Position numbers and translations under genes: made by a program. The notes below the pieces were generated by a model, which was not told the DNA's origin, searched no databases, and worked only from the letters and a program-made list of their open reading frames with translations. This document shows positions 11,252 to 23,940 of a stretch of DNA of 64,000 nt, piece after piece (position 1 is the first letter of the stretch; the number at the start of each line of letters is the position of its first letter). Origin of the DNA: Prunus persica (lineage: Eukaryota > Streptophyta > Magnoliopsida > Rosales > Rosaceae); the NCBI RefSeq assembly GCF_000346465.2, contig NC_034012.1, positions 7,649,689-7,713,688 of the forward strand. Direction: 5' to 3'.

Positions 11252-14200
11252 ATGGCTTCCTTTTTGTCTGGCGATTCCTCTAACTATGGTATAAGTGATA
11301 CTGGTTCCTATAAACACACTCAGGATAAGCTAGACGAAGGAGCCTGTTGGTACTTTTCCAGAAAGGAAATTGAAGAAAATTCTCCATCTAAAATAGATGG
11401 AATTGACTTAAAGAAAGAGGCATATCTACGCAAGTCATACTGTACTTTTCTACAAGACTTGGGGATGAGACTTAAAGTGTGAGTTTTAAGCCTTATCCAT
11501 TATTTCCTTTTCCTTCACCCTTTATTTTCTAACAAGTAGTTTTACTGTTGTTTGGTTGTCATTTATTCTCATTCTCCTACGGCATAGTGGATTTGAAACC
11601 ATTATCTTGTTTTGTGACTCAAATTCTACCAAATCAAATAATTTATGATCAAATATTCAGCATTATGTTGATCCTGAACCTTTTATTATGCAGACCCCAG
11701 GTAACGATTGCAACAGCCATTATCTTCTGTCATCGATTCTTCCTTTGCCAATCCCATGCAAAGAATGATAGAAGGGTGAGTATTAACAACCTGGAATAGC
11801 CACCATCCCCTCTGGTTTTCTAGTTTTATTTGATATATATTTGAGTTTGCTTAAAAATTTCTAGTTAGCGCATTTTGTTCGCTGTTTCTATTGCATGTTT
11901 TTAGTCTCTATTTCACACGCATATATAAATGCATATATGTCTGCATTCGTGCGTGCCTGTTTGTTACACACATGACTCTTCCTTCAGCAGGATCTCGTTT
12001 TTTGGGATGTGAGAGGCCATTCAAAAGGGCTATATTTTGCTGTTTGAACTGCCTCTCACAAGTCATATCATGTGGCGTCCTGTTGAATTTATCTATATGT
12101 ACATATATTGTGAAGGCATAAATGGCTGATTGTAGTTATTACAAGTGTTTGTGGTATCCAGTGAAGAAGTAAGATGTTTAGCCCCATGCACGTTCTTTCT
12201 TTTTCAATTGATGCTTTACCCCACCTTCCCTCTTACTGGTAGTCATTTGTGAGTGTGATTCAGATGAATGAAAACCTCAGTGTGCTTGGAGTATTATGCC
12301 TTTCATGGTTGCAGGATTCTTTATGTGGGGTGCACAAAGGTTTTTACAACCGATTGATGTCAACCTCTTTTGTCATGACTTTCATGCATATTACTAGAAT
12401 AAGCATTAGAGTTTTCTAATCTCTATTGTACTTGTATTGCAAATGCCATGCAAGACAATTAGTATTAATTGATATAAGGAATTTCATTGCCATGCGATTT
12501 CTTTACTAGGCTCATGCTTTCTATTAGACCTTTGATCTTCATTGTGTGGCATATATTATAGCTTTGAGTGGATCAACCAACCTCATTCAATGGCTATCAC
12601 AATAACTGTTTTCCATGATGTCATTAAAGTTACCATAGATTAAACATAGAATCTGTTCAACTAAGCCTTAATCATAATCCTGATTAACTGGGACATGCAT
12701 CATGTCCCTGAAATATGCTGGTACAAATTATTTACATAGTTCGATTCTGGAGATCTATTTTAGAAATATACCAACACTTGCATTCTGGAAAGAAAACTCA
12801 TACTGTCTGTTTGTGGTTGCAATTCCACATGATGGAGTGATCGAGTTTACATTTCCTATTGGTGTAACCTAATATACAATTCCTCTTGACTTTGTATGAT
12901 AGTTAACAGTGATAATTGAATTGCTACACCCGCATATGAGATGCAATCTTTTTATGTTTAGGGGTATTTTCATTTAAGTATCTATCTAAGAAGAAGGAAC
13001 ATATGAAAGATTTAATTCGAAACCTTGATAATCTTTAATCCAATGAATATGAAGCATCTGAGGTACAATATTCGTGTCTTATCTTTTCTCCCTTTCTAGG
13101 CTTTCCTCATCGCATAATGTATTCCATAGGTAGCTAGTCGGTCTTCTCTACTTTCTAATATTGTGGAATCTTAATATCCATAGAAACCTGAATGATATTA
13201 ATTATTTTCTTCCCTTATTTGATTAAAATTTCACTTTACATTTATTGTGATTTAGATAGGTCATGTCCTTGTGAATCCTTGGTTAGTTATTCGTGCAAGT
13301 CTTGCTATGCCCCCTTAATTGATAACCCTTCTCTTCCTATTTTTCAACCCATCCTTAATGATTTGAAAGGCTAGAGCACCTTTTTAGGTACGATTTTATG
13401 ATTCTATTATTGCTCATGGGAGAGTAAATACTTGTGATGTTGTTGGAAGGAAATAGCCTACTCCTATTTATCTCCTCACTGGTGTGTACCATGTGCATAA
13501 GGCATCCAAAATCACTGATCAGATTTTTCCTCGTTGCCCTATTGCCTTGAGTTCAGGGGTACAAGCTATTCCTGTTAGCGAGTTTGAGCTGGGTGGTCCA
13601 CCTGCTTGTGCTTGGAAAAAGACCAAAGTTTTAGTGGAATTGTAATGTGTTGGCAATTTTCTGTTTGGATGGAAATGAGTAGCAAGATGTTTGTGGGTAA
13701 GGGTCCGTAGGCAGTGGATTCTTATGTGATAGGGTTGCCCGTCATTATGGGCTTCAGTTGTAGATGAGTTTAAAGTTTGTTCTTTCTTTGGAGACAACTG
13801 TGTGTTTGGGTTTCTGTGTATTATGGTAGGGCCTGGTTGTTAGATGTATTTGTTAGTTCTTTTTAAAGGTTATATTGCTTTTCTACAATTGTAATGTTGG
13901 GTGAACCCTCAGTGTGTTGCTGCTTCACTGTTTTTGTATTTTGAACTTTCATTTGTAGACTTGTTAAGTTTCCTATCCCACAAAAGATTAAGGTGAAATT
14001 AATTGGGAAAAAGATTCGTATCAAAGAAAAAGGGAAGATGTTTTATTTTATTGACTAAATTCTATTAAACTGTTCTGCAGACCATTGCAACAGTGTGTAT
14101 GTTTCTTGCTGGGAAGGTTGAAGAAACTCCCAGGCCGCTGAAAGATGTCATTCTTGTCTCGTATGAAATTATTAATAAAAAGGATCCTGCAGCAGTTCAT

Positions 14201-14660
14201 AGAATCAAGCAAAAGGTAGTTATCAACTTATCACTATATAATGCATTCTGGTGAAATGTGGTAGAGAGGTGTTTTAGTTTTAAGATTCTGGTTGTTGTAT
14301 TTTTGCTGGATTTCTTGTTCACCGATCTGTACATTCTGGTGATTTTAATAAAAGTATGGTTTCTTACTAAAAAAAATTATCATTAAGTGCTTGCACTTGG
14401 CATTCCTGTACTTATCTATCAACACATTTATTGATGTTAGTTATGCTACTTATTTAGTTCTTCCTAATTTCTGTAAAGATAATCCTGATGTGTGCACTAT
14501 TATTCTTCTATCGTTACCCTGGTTTTACTATTTAGAAATGCCAACTTCCCCATATAGGTTGAGCACAAAGACTGCATATCCATGCTGCAATTGTACATGT
14601 CAAGAGGTGTAGCCAGTTGCTAAATCTCCTAGACATAAATCCAACTGGCTTTGATTAATT

Positions 14661-14703
<43 letters not shown>

Positions 14704-16634
14704 TGTTGCTTTTTCCCTTTTTCATTCTAATGTTTCTTTTATCCCAGAACTACTATCCAAATTTGATTTTAATTTATTGTTTGCTTTATAATGCAATTAT
14801 TTATCTATTCTCATACATTTGGAACAATCATGCAGGAGGTATATGAACAGCAGAAAGAGTTGATTTTACTTGGAGAGAGGGTTGTTCTTGCAACTCTTGC
14901 CTTTGATCTTAATGTAAACCATCCATATAAACCGCTGGTTGAGGCAATAAAGAAATTTAAAGTAGCTCAAAATGCCCTTGCTCAAGTTGCATGGAATTTT
15001 GTTAATGACGGGTATGGTTCTCTGAGTTCATATATCTTGCTTGTTCTTCTTGGCCTTTCTTCAGTTTCTTCTTGAACTTGGAATGTGGCATGCAGACTTC
15101 GGACATCACTTTGCTTGCAATTTAAGCCCCACCACATTGCGGCTGGTGCCATTTTTCTTGCTGCTAAGTTCCTCAAAGTAAAGCTTCCATCAGATGGCGA
15201 GAAGGTCTGGTGGCAAGAGTTTGATGTCACCCCACGCCAATTGGAGGGTGGGTGTCCTTGCTTTATTTCAATAAGTGATGCTACAGAGCAATCATTAGTG
15301 TCCTTTCCCAGCCTCTTATTCTTCATCTGATGAACTTACTTCATCACTCTTCACTCTTCCAATATTTTCGGCTCTCTTATTCTTTTTGTTAGTCAGTGTG
15401 AAACCAATCAATTGCGGGGATAAAATGTTTTGGAGAGGAATGAAATCTCTCCCTCTGTTTCTCCCTTCCTCCTCCGTTCGTACAATCCTGTGATCATGTC
15501 TAATGTATTTAGTTAATAATCTTATTAAATATGTTGGGTATCAGTTTCAATTGACCATTATTTGCTGCAGAAGTGAGCAATCAAATGTTGGAACTATATG
15601 AACAAAATCGGTTACCGCCGTCCGCTAATGAAGTTGAAGGAAGTTCAGTGAGTGGTGCTAATCATCAGCCTTCTGCAAAAGCTACAACTAGCAATGAAGA
15701 ACATGCAACAGGCAACAGTCATTCGCAGGCTGGAGGTACAAGACCTGGAACCTCAAAGCCAGCATCTAGGCAAGGGTCTGAGCAGTCTTATGTTGAGAAT
15801 GGTGGACCTGCTAGAACTACCCACAGTCAAAGTAATGACTACAGAAGTGCTGAAATGAAAGGTGCTTTGGATCAGAATATGGATGTTGAATTCAAAGATA
15901 GTCAACCCCCCGAAGCAGTTTCACTGCACCTAGACAAGGTGGGGGAATCTCAAAATATATCAAGGTTTGTGTCAGAGGGACATAGTGAAGAGCAAGAAAG
16001 AGAGAGCAATGTTGGGAAAGGTGAAACAAGGGAAGGATGGGAACTGAAGGATAAACAATTTGGCCGAAGTTTGGAGAATCGACAAAGTGCACATGGCCGA
16101 TCACCACAGGAAGCTATAAAAAAAATTGACAAGGACAAGGTAAGGGCAGCACTGGAGAAACGAAGGAAATCCGTGGCCGATGTGACTCGGAAGACAGATG
16201 TGCTGGATGAGGATGATTTGATTGAGAGGGAACTCGAAGATGGTATTGAACTGGCTACGGGGAGTGAGAAGAACAAGCGGGACAGGAGGCAAAGCTGGTC
16301 AAAGCCCTCAAATAGGCAAGAACATGAGGGCCTGCATCAGGGAAAACATCCGGACGGTGTTGGAGATGGCGGACCACATTTAAACAATATAGAAGAAGGT
16401 GAGGTATCAGCACTTGATGCCGGACAAGAATTTCAGTCACCAAAATCAAGCAGTCGTAAGAGAAAGGCAGGAAGCCCAGTAGCAGTTCCTATGGAAAGGA
16501 AGCAGCGACATGATTATGTGCCTGGGCCCCATCACCATAATCATGGTGATTATACAGAAGATCACAACAGGGTGGGCCGCTCTGGCCATACAGAAAGGGA
16601 TAGCAAAAGGCATGCACCGGAAAATCATGTGTGA
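11252..16634 (+). CDS. Cyclin T1-type protein, tandem copy B (CYCT1;4/CYCT1;5-like)
   Basis: Exons 11252-11478, 11694-11775, 14081-14215, 14836-15011, 15096-15247 and 15571-16634 join in frame to 611 aa. The first five coding exons have exactly the lengths of copy A (227, 82, 135, 176, 152 nt) and the last is 6 nt longer, so this is a tandem duplicate. The cyclin folds are intact ([55 protein letters not shown]). The C-terminal half has diverged more but keeps [12 protein letters not shown] and ends in a His-rich stretch ([14 protein letters not shown]). The expected role is the regulatory subunit of CDKC kinase (P-TEFb) in Pol II elongation. Coding intron 1 is short (215 bp) and coding intron 2 long (2.3 kb), the reverse of copy A. 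A (CT)n tract lies in the intron before exon 4. No frameshift or stop is seen, so both copies appear functional. Confidence 0.93.
14663..14700. repeat. (CT)n microsatellite
   Basis: About 19 CT units in the intron between coding exons 3 and 4 of cyclin T copy B, 135 bases before the acceptor. Copy A lacks it and has only a poly-T run at the similar place (near 7155). Confidence 0.95.
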
Positions 16635-17580
16635 TGAGTGTACTGCTTGCCACAAACAATCCTCGGTTTCTGTTGTGATTTCTTTGGTGATGATCATGGG
16701 CACACTCTCCTGTCTTCTCCCAGCTTTTGGGAAAGTATTTATGTGCTCTAAGGCTCCTTCAGCTTGATGATTTTGACCAGCTTCCATGTATACTACATCC
16801 TCTGCCCTTCAGAAATCTCTAAGAGGCATATCAAAGTCCTAAGTGGACTATACATAAAGGTTCTTTTTGAATCTCATGTCTTTCTAAAGATGTTTTGGAT
16901 GTAACCGTGTACGATGTATTTTAGTTTAGATGATGATAATTTGATTGTAGAATCATAGTAGTAAAAATAGAGAAGAAACCCTTCGATATTGTCTAATCAA
17001 TTCAGTTTAGTATATCCATCTCAGTCGTATATGGTTGAAATGGATTCTTGTTTTTCTTCCTTTCGTTTCTCGTGCCTGTCTTCCCCTTCCTTTGTTCAAA
17101 CTAATGTGAAATGTTGGATCTTGTATTGGATTATATTACTGTAAACTTCACAATAAATATACCACACATGTACGTATGAATCATTTCCTCCTAACTTCTA
17201 GAAATTGCCTAAAATTCCTTCTATAAAGCAGTATTTACTTGCCACGTTGTCTTCTTACAAAACTGTGAAGTATCATCATTAATAGTCTTCAATCTCGTAA
17301 ATATGTTTCTATAGGCTATCTTTTTGGTGCTCCATTTAAATGACTTGTTTTTAACAAATTAATAATATGAGTGAATAGGTAACAAAACGTGATTGTCTCA
17401 CGAGTTTGCATGCATAAACTGACAAAAGTTAATTTAATTCCTTTGGTAGAGAAGTGTATTGCTACAAAAACAAAAAACGGTCTGATTCAATATTCTGAGG
17501 TCAAAATTATATATCACGAAAAGTAAGTTCAAGTCTTTTTCCTCTGCTCAGTGCCATTTCTCGGGATGATGGTCTCATCA
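16635..17580. terminator. Convergent 3' region between cyclin T copy B and the CYP59 gene
   Basis: About 950 bp between the stop codon of copy B (+) and the stop of the CYP59-type gene (-), holding both 3' UTRs. Several AATAAA-like elements are present (for example CAATAAATATACC near 17150). No further gene is seen. Confidence 0.45.
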
Positions 17581-18434
17581 TTACCTTCCATGTTCTCTAT
17601 CTTCCCTTTTACCTTTATAGGCATCAACATCTGCACTTCTTCTCTTGTGCACTGGTTCATCTCTCTTGTTGCGTCTGTCATCATCCGCATATCTCTTTCT
17701 ATACTCTATATCATCCCTCCTCTCTGCACTTCTCTTTTTATACTCTCCACTGTCCCTCTTTTCTGAAAGGCTATCATCAGCCACACTTCTTTTTCGGTAC
17801 TCTCGGTCACTACCCCTTTCTGCAAGTCTATCATTATCTGCACTCCTTTTTCTGTAATTTTCATCACCCCTCCTCTCTGCATAATCATCTGCATATCTCT
17901 TTCTACTCTCCCGCTGATTCTTATTATCTACGTTTCTTTGCCTCTCCTTATATGCATCTCTATCACTATCTGCACTCCTCTTTCTGTAATCTCCATCACC
18001 CCTCCACTCTGCATGGGTACCATCATCAGCATATCTCTTTCTGCTTTCACGCTGATCTCTCCTATCATCTGTGCCTCTTTCTCTGTCCTTATGCCTTTCT
18101 CTATCCCTTTGCTCTTCAAGATAATCTTGACTGCTTCTACTTCCACCTGATCGATTTGCTTTACTGTCTCGACTTGAATCCTCTCTATACCTACTTCTGT
18201 CACTGTGCCTCTCCCTATCACTTGAGTCTTTATGTTCTTGATCCCTATGCCTTGGGTCTTCGGAACTCCGCCTATTTATCGTTTGTTTCTCGACTCCGCG
18301 GTCATTTGGATTGCGACCTTGATTTCTCTGTTCTTGTCTTGGACTTTCCGGAGTGTCTCCATCAAATACCATCTCATAACTACAACAACCATTTTAATAT
18401 CAGAAATACAATTACATAATATATATATATATAT

Positions 18435-18497
<63 letters not shown>

Positions 18498-21400
18498 CAT
18501 GCAAGACTACCAACCTAGAGTTGTTGCCTCCACCACGCTGTGCATTGTCATCCTTTAATATGTACTTTTGAGGTTGCTGTCTGTTGGCAGAATCACCAGT
18601 GCAATCCTTGGCAATGTGATCAAGCGCACCACATTTGAAGCAACCTTTGCCTACAGCCACAGAAAATAGAAAAATATTAACCCTAGGTAGTCTAACTACA
18701 GAAGGATCCAAAACAATTTCGAATACAGGACACATTCTATTCTTGATGCAAAAGTACGTCAGATTGCCTTTAGCATATGCCATAGCAACGCACATATAGC
18801 AAATTCCTTCCAGTAAAAAACAACATTCAGGCATTTACTTATTTAATTTTCTCCAAACAAAACATTCCTTTGAGCGGTAGCAGGTGATTAAGCAATGATG
18901 TATGTTTGTTTCCTGCATCCTTTGAAGTCTATACCTTTGCCCATTTGTTGATCTTTGCGCCTGTACTGGGACCACAGCTTTGCAACACTCTGACTAAAAT
19001 CCACATGTATTCTCCGGTCATCAATTAAAGCATTATCCATCTACCAAAAATAAATTCAATAAGGCAAGGAGAGCAAAATGGGCTCATATATAAAATAGAG
19101 TCAAAGGATCCCACTCCTTATTTTAAAAGACTGCCTACAAATGGGAAGCCTTCAGCAAGGTTTACATAAGTTCTGCAGCAAGTATTTTTACAACCCTATT
19201 GCTGAAACTTGAAAGGACTATCTGAGCATGCTTTTAAAAAATACATGTGGAAACAAAGCATGCCAGGCAAGGATAACAAATCTATAGCCTAAATACGAAA
19301 ATGTCAACTGTTTTGTTGCATGAATACAACAAAGTTTTTTTTTTTCCTATCCTCTACAATAGGTTAATTTCTTTTAACATACCTTAAAATATGCTTGTTC
19401 ACATGCCTCTCTGGTCTCAAATTCTGGCATTACAAAATATCAAATATGTCAGTGATTTGAGTACACAATCAGAAAATCAAATACTACTTTAAAAAAATTA
19501 AAAGGAAAATAACAGGAAACAAGTAAGCAGAAGGACAAAGAACTTGATAGTACTTAAGGTTGACCGATAAACTTGGGCACAAAACTTAAAAGGATAGGAA
19601 TATTGAAGGAACTCATCAAACAAAGGTGCTAAAACCATAGGTTACCAGGCACAGCAGATAAGAGATAGTCAATTTCCTACTATAAAACAGAAAAATAAGT
19701 AATCAAATAAAATACTCACCGATGAATGCATAGCATAAGCTGTCTCCAGTCTTGAAATCACGGATTATATCAGCCCTGTCATCGGTAACATATCATCAAT
19801 TTGCATCATTACAATCCCTAACCCACCCACTGCACACACTACTAATAATTAAAGAACAAGATCAATACTTACGCTTGCACAGTTCCAAAACGCGAAAAGA
19901 TTGTGTGCAAGTCCTCATCCTGCACCAAAAGCATACAATTATGTGCACCACACCACAAGTTAAAACTATTAAAGGAAATGGAAAAAAGAAAAACAACTTA
20001 CTTCTGTGACTGGATTCAATTTACAAACAAAAAGCACGTTGTCAGGAGGCTTTATCTCAACATCAGGAATATCCCCAATCTGTTAAACAGACGTGGCAAG
20101 AAAAATGGGAAAAAAAGGATTAAGCTGTGAATACACAACATCACACGCTGCAACTAGAATAATGGAATTATGGTTGACGTGCTTACACTCTCAAGTACAA
20201 CTGCACTGGAATGTGCGTCTTTGGCACGAAGACGCTCTTCAAGTTCTTGTGGACCTAATTGTTCATCCAAAGGAACCCAGTCATCTTCAAGCCGCACATT
20301 ATCCTCAACCTAGTCAGAATAGAGATAAGTAAGAAGTTTGAAGATCTGAGAACATATATAAATTGTTAGCCCTCATCCAAACGGCTTAAGCTTTTGAGAA
20401 GGGTGGTAGACTAACAAACTTTATCGTTGTATCAAAGCATAAGATTCTGAGTTCGGATCCCTACAATTGCAACTTTCCAATAAAAGTTTAATTTTCAAAA
20501 GTTGGGCTACCTAATGATAGAGACCCAGACGTAAGGGTAGAGTATAAAATAACTATTGCTTCACAAAGCTTTTGGACATAGTGGTCAAATATAAACTTTA
20601 TCAGTACTAGCCAAAATACGAAGAGTGTTCATACTAAAGATCGGCAACCATGCTATTTGGGGAACGTACGATTTCAAGTGTTATATGAGCAGTTCATGTT
20701 TCATTTTTATCCTCATTTTGGGGTTTCACACTGCACGATAAATGTTGAAAAAAGTTGCAATTAGCCACTACCTCATCCTTTGGTTTTCCTTCTGGGGAGG
20801 CATCAGGAATTAACTCAGCTAATTGCGAAGGATCATCAAAAGGATCGTCCAAAATGTAAGTATGCTTGATTCTGCTAACACAAATAAAATATAATTGTAA
20901 GCCATAATGAAGCCAATCTAGCTTGAAACAAACATGTAATTGAAGAATATATTCAAGGAAAAACAGGAACTGACCGGATATTTTTATAGGGTTTGTTTTT
21001 CTCATCCACATAAGCCTCATTGATCCTTGTCAAAGTCTCAAACCCCTCTGCTATCTCCCCAAAAACCTGCATTGACATACATCACTTAAGTTATCAAAGA
21101 AAACCAATGGCAAATTGCAGGAGCACAAACGTAAGCTTCTATTTCAGAACTACCGACCGACAAGACTACTTCTAAATCATACATTTCCTCTTGGGTTAAT
21201 TAGGGTTAGACCAACTGAATAATCACTGGACATGCATATGCCATCTGCTTGCAGATTTTGCAGAGTTATTGGAAGAGACTATCTGTTAGCATAAATATAT
21301 GTAATACACTCTACATAAACACACACAAGGAAGGATAATCATGCAACCCCATCAAACAGAAGAGAACGCTATTGTACAGGAACAATCCTATGTTCACAAT

Positions 21401-23303
21401 ATGAAACACAAGCCCTAAGCATTGATGCATAGGAAGGTGATAACAATATCTGATTTTCCACATTAAGTCAGTGCATCAGTAGATTGACATTCCCTCTCCC
21501 ACTATCCAGCATTTTCCAGCAGATGTAGCAACAAAGAAATATTGCCCATTTTTATTCATTATATTTTTAAAGACATCCAGACCAAAGAAACTATCGTACA
21601 TGCAATATCACAATATTTAGTTGTCACTTGTCTGCCCCTATCAAGATTGAAGTCTCATTGACCTGAGCATCCATCCACCCAGCAAGGAATTTAAATTTAA
21701 TAAAGTTTCTTATATTTGACAAAGTTGAGAAAGAGAAAACAATTCAATACATATAAATAGTAAATATTAGTAGATGGGACTGGAGACTTACTGTGTGCTT
21801 CCCATCGAGATAGTCTAGATCATCACGCAATGTTAAGTAGAACTGGAAAAAAAAACAAATTAACACATCACCGTAATGTAATTGAAAAGTGAAAAGTTCA
21901 ACATTAAAAAAGCATAAGTTTGATACACAAATCAACTAAACAAAATCTTATTCCCAAAATTATTGATGCAGGAAAAACTAGCTTATACCAGAAAAAGAAG
22001 AAGCAATAATCTTATACCTGAGAAGCATTGAGATTCTCTCCAGCACTAGCCATGGAAACAGTTCCTGTCTTAGAATGCTTTAAATCATGATGAATCTCAT
22101 CATTGAAAAAGCGAGCCTGATCACCATATAAAAATCTGAAAATAGAACGTGGTCCAAGGTGAGTATATGGAGTAATTTAAAAACTGTAGTCACTTATCAT
22201 TAAGTACAGCAATTGATAACTATAAACACATGCAACTTAGTGATTTTCACACTCCCATTTTGTTTGTTTTCACTCATCTCCTTGTTTGTATGCTTTGATT
22301 CACCTTTCGTTGACTTAATTACCAATGCAATGAGGGAAGGGTGCAAATGGATAAAGTGGGAATGTGAAAATAGCCATTCATGCAGTAATAGTTGTTGATG
22401 TGAGGAAGGCAAGAAAGAAAAAAGAAGCAAGAAGTGTAGGAAGAAAAACATATTTCAATATTTTGGCACAACTAAAATATTCTCTGCGAAATAGCCATAG
22501 CACTGAATAGCTCAGGCAGACTCCTTACTTGTAGATTGAATCACCACCGGAGCCTGTTCCAGTTGGGTCACCAGTCTGTGCAGTAAAATCCTTCTGAACC
22601 GTGTGAAAAAGACACCCATTATAATACTTTATCCTGAATCATTATAAAGATTAAAGAACAGAGAAAAAAAAAAGATGATATACCAAAATTGAGAAAGATA
22701 ATACAATTCATAATTAAACTCAACAAACTCAAAAAAGTAAGCATTCAAGGAGAGAGATAAATTCCAACCATAAAACATTAGTCTGATTCTTAATATTATA
22801 TTCCAATCAGCCATGACAATAACATGCCAAAATTTCTGGGGCGAGTAAGAAACTCTATAATCCCTAACAAGCCTGTAAGCAATTGAAAATAGAAACTAGT
22901 ACTTAATCAAAGTTTAAATACAATCGCAAGACTCATTGAATAATGGAAATCCACATGAACCCAGTTTTATGTTCTCAAAGTTCACATATTTAATCCATAG
23001 CTGAAGTAACAAAAAAAAAATTTGGCTGCTGAGAAAATACATGAATTTAACAAAATGAAAAAGAAGCTCAAGGCTTAGATATTTATTTGTTTGTTAAGTT
23101 TCTTAACTGAAAAAAAAACCTCTCCTCAATCTACATATATTAACACAACGTAAAACAAAAGTAAACTGAATAGTCTTAGTTAGAGGGTAGTGAAGATAAA
23201 CTTACTTGCAGAGCTTTAAGAAGTTTTTACAAGTCAGAGGGCACTTGTCTGTGTGCAAATCCACAACTATCTCCCCTAAGCTTGTCACTATAAGCACTGA
23301 CAT
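17581..23303 (-). CDS. CYP59: CYP59-type nuclear cyclophilin with RRM, zinc knuckle and RS/RD-rich tail
   Basis: Fourteen coding exons on the minus strand: 23303-23206, 22633-22529, 22135-22018, 21842-21792, 21066-20975, 20871-20772, 20309-20187, 20079-20002, 19919-19873, 19775-19720, 19423-19383, 19040-18935, 18650-18515 and 18379-17581. They join in frame to 649 aa. Order: cyclophilin domain (1 to about 165); RRM (about 243-320, RNP2 LFVCKL 245-250, RNP1 SLCYAFIEF 283-291); CCHC knuckle [14 protein letters not shown] (342-355); and a charged tail from about 375. The cyclophilin site reads FHTV at 42-45, so Thr44 replaces the catalytic Arg, a known trait of this group, implying weak isomerase activity. 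Arabidopsis CYP59 binds the Pol II C-terminal domain and RNA in the nucleus. As I recall it has about 500 residues; the extra length here is a tail with repeated RKRSADxD and RKRYADD units. The ATG starts the conserved [10 protein letters not shown] and follows a probable leader intron. Confidence 0.93.
18438..18494. repeat. (GA)n microsatellite with adjoining (TA)n
   Basis: About 28 GA units, with a TA tract at 18419-18437 on one side, inside the last intron of the CYP59-type gene. On the gene strand it reads as (TC)n and starts only about 20 nt after the exon-13 donor at 18514. Open frames of Ser-Leu repeats across it are shadows. Confidence 0.95.
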
Positions 23304-23740
23304 AGTCTCTCTCTGTATCACACGCAAGTATTAAATTTATTAACTAATCACCCAGAAGAAAATTATATATTTTTTCTATAAGTATTCAATTTAAACTGAA
23401 ACCAACTTATGAAAATTATACCACATATACATATGTATAACTGACAAATTCAATTGGGCCCAATCTAATCTGACAAAATACGTTTTCAAAGATTAGAAAA
23501 CGCAAAAGAAAAGAAATTTATTCATATTTTAATTTATTTTATTTTCAACAGAGCTTGAGCACTAAGATATCAGAACTAAACCCGCAAAATGCATTATCTT
23601 GACATAAGATTGAAACTTTAACAACCCAATATTGCATTACAAAATAAGAAAAAAGAAAGCTTAAATCTCTCCCCTCCTCCCCAACTTCAAAATAAAAAAG
23701 GTACTTTAAATCTAAAAACCACAGCTGGGTTTCGACAAAC
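23304..23740 (-). other. Probable 5'-UTR intron of the CYP59-type gene
   Basis: On the minus strand a donor CAACAG|GTTTGT ends a leader exon at 23741, and an acceptor GATACAG lies about 12 nt before the ATG. The spacing suggests a leader intron of about 0.42 kb (roughly 23740-23316), leaving a short leader piece next to the start codon. Inferred from splice motifs only. Confidence 0.5.
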
Positions 23741-23940
23741 CTGTTGTTTTTCCTTGTTGAAGCTGATTGAAGGACTATTATTGCAAGCCTTCTGCGATGT
23801 AACAGCAAACCCTAAACTCCAAACCCTAAATAGACAGCACCAGGGAACAAAATTTCGCGGGAAAATTACGATTAAAAGTAGCGATTTGAGAACTCACTCA
23901 AATCTTCGAGTTACGTTCAGAGCAATTGGAAGCAGAGGGA

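Noticed and set aside
15892..16787. Several minus-strand open frames opposite the last exon of cyclin T copy B
   Set aside because: No domain, and they overlap a well-supported coding exon; low-complexity codons on the sense strand keep the reverse frames open.
17952..18419. 155-codon plus-strand open frame rich in His, Tyr and Leu
   Set aside because: It is the antisense shadow of the RS/RD repeats in the CYP59 tail.
18412..18834. Minus-strand open frame with a long Ser-Leu repeat
   Set aside because: It reads through the (GA)n microsatellite and unspliced intron. Only the zinc-knuckle part, exon 13 of the CYP59-type gene, is real.
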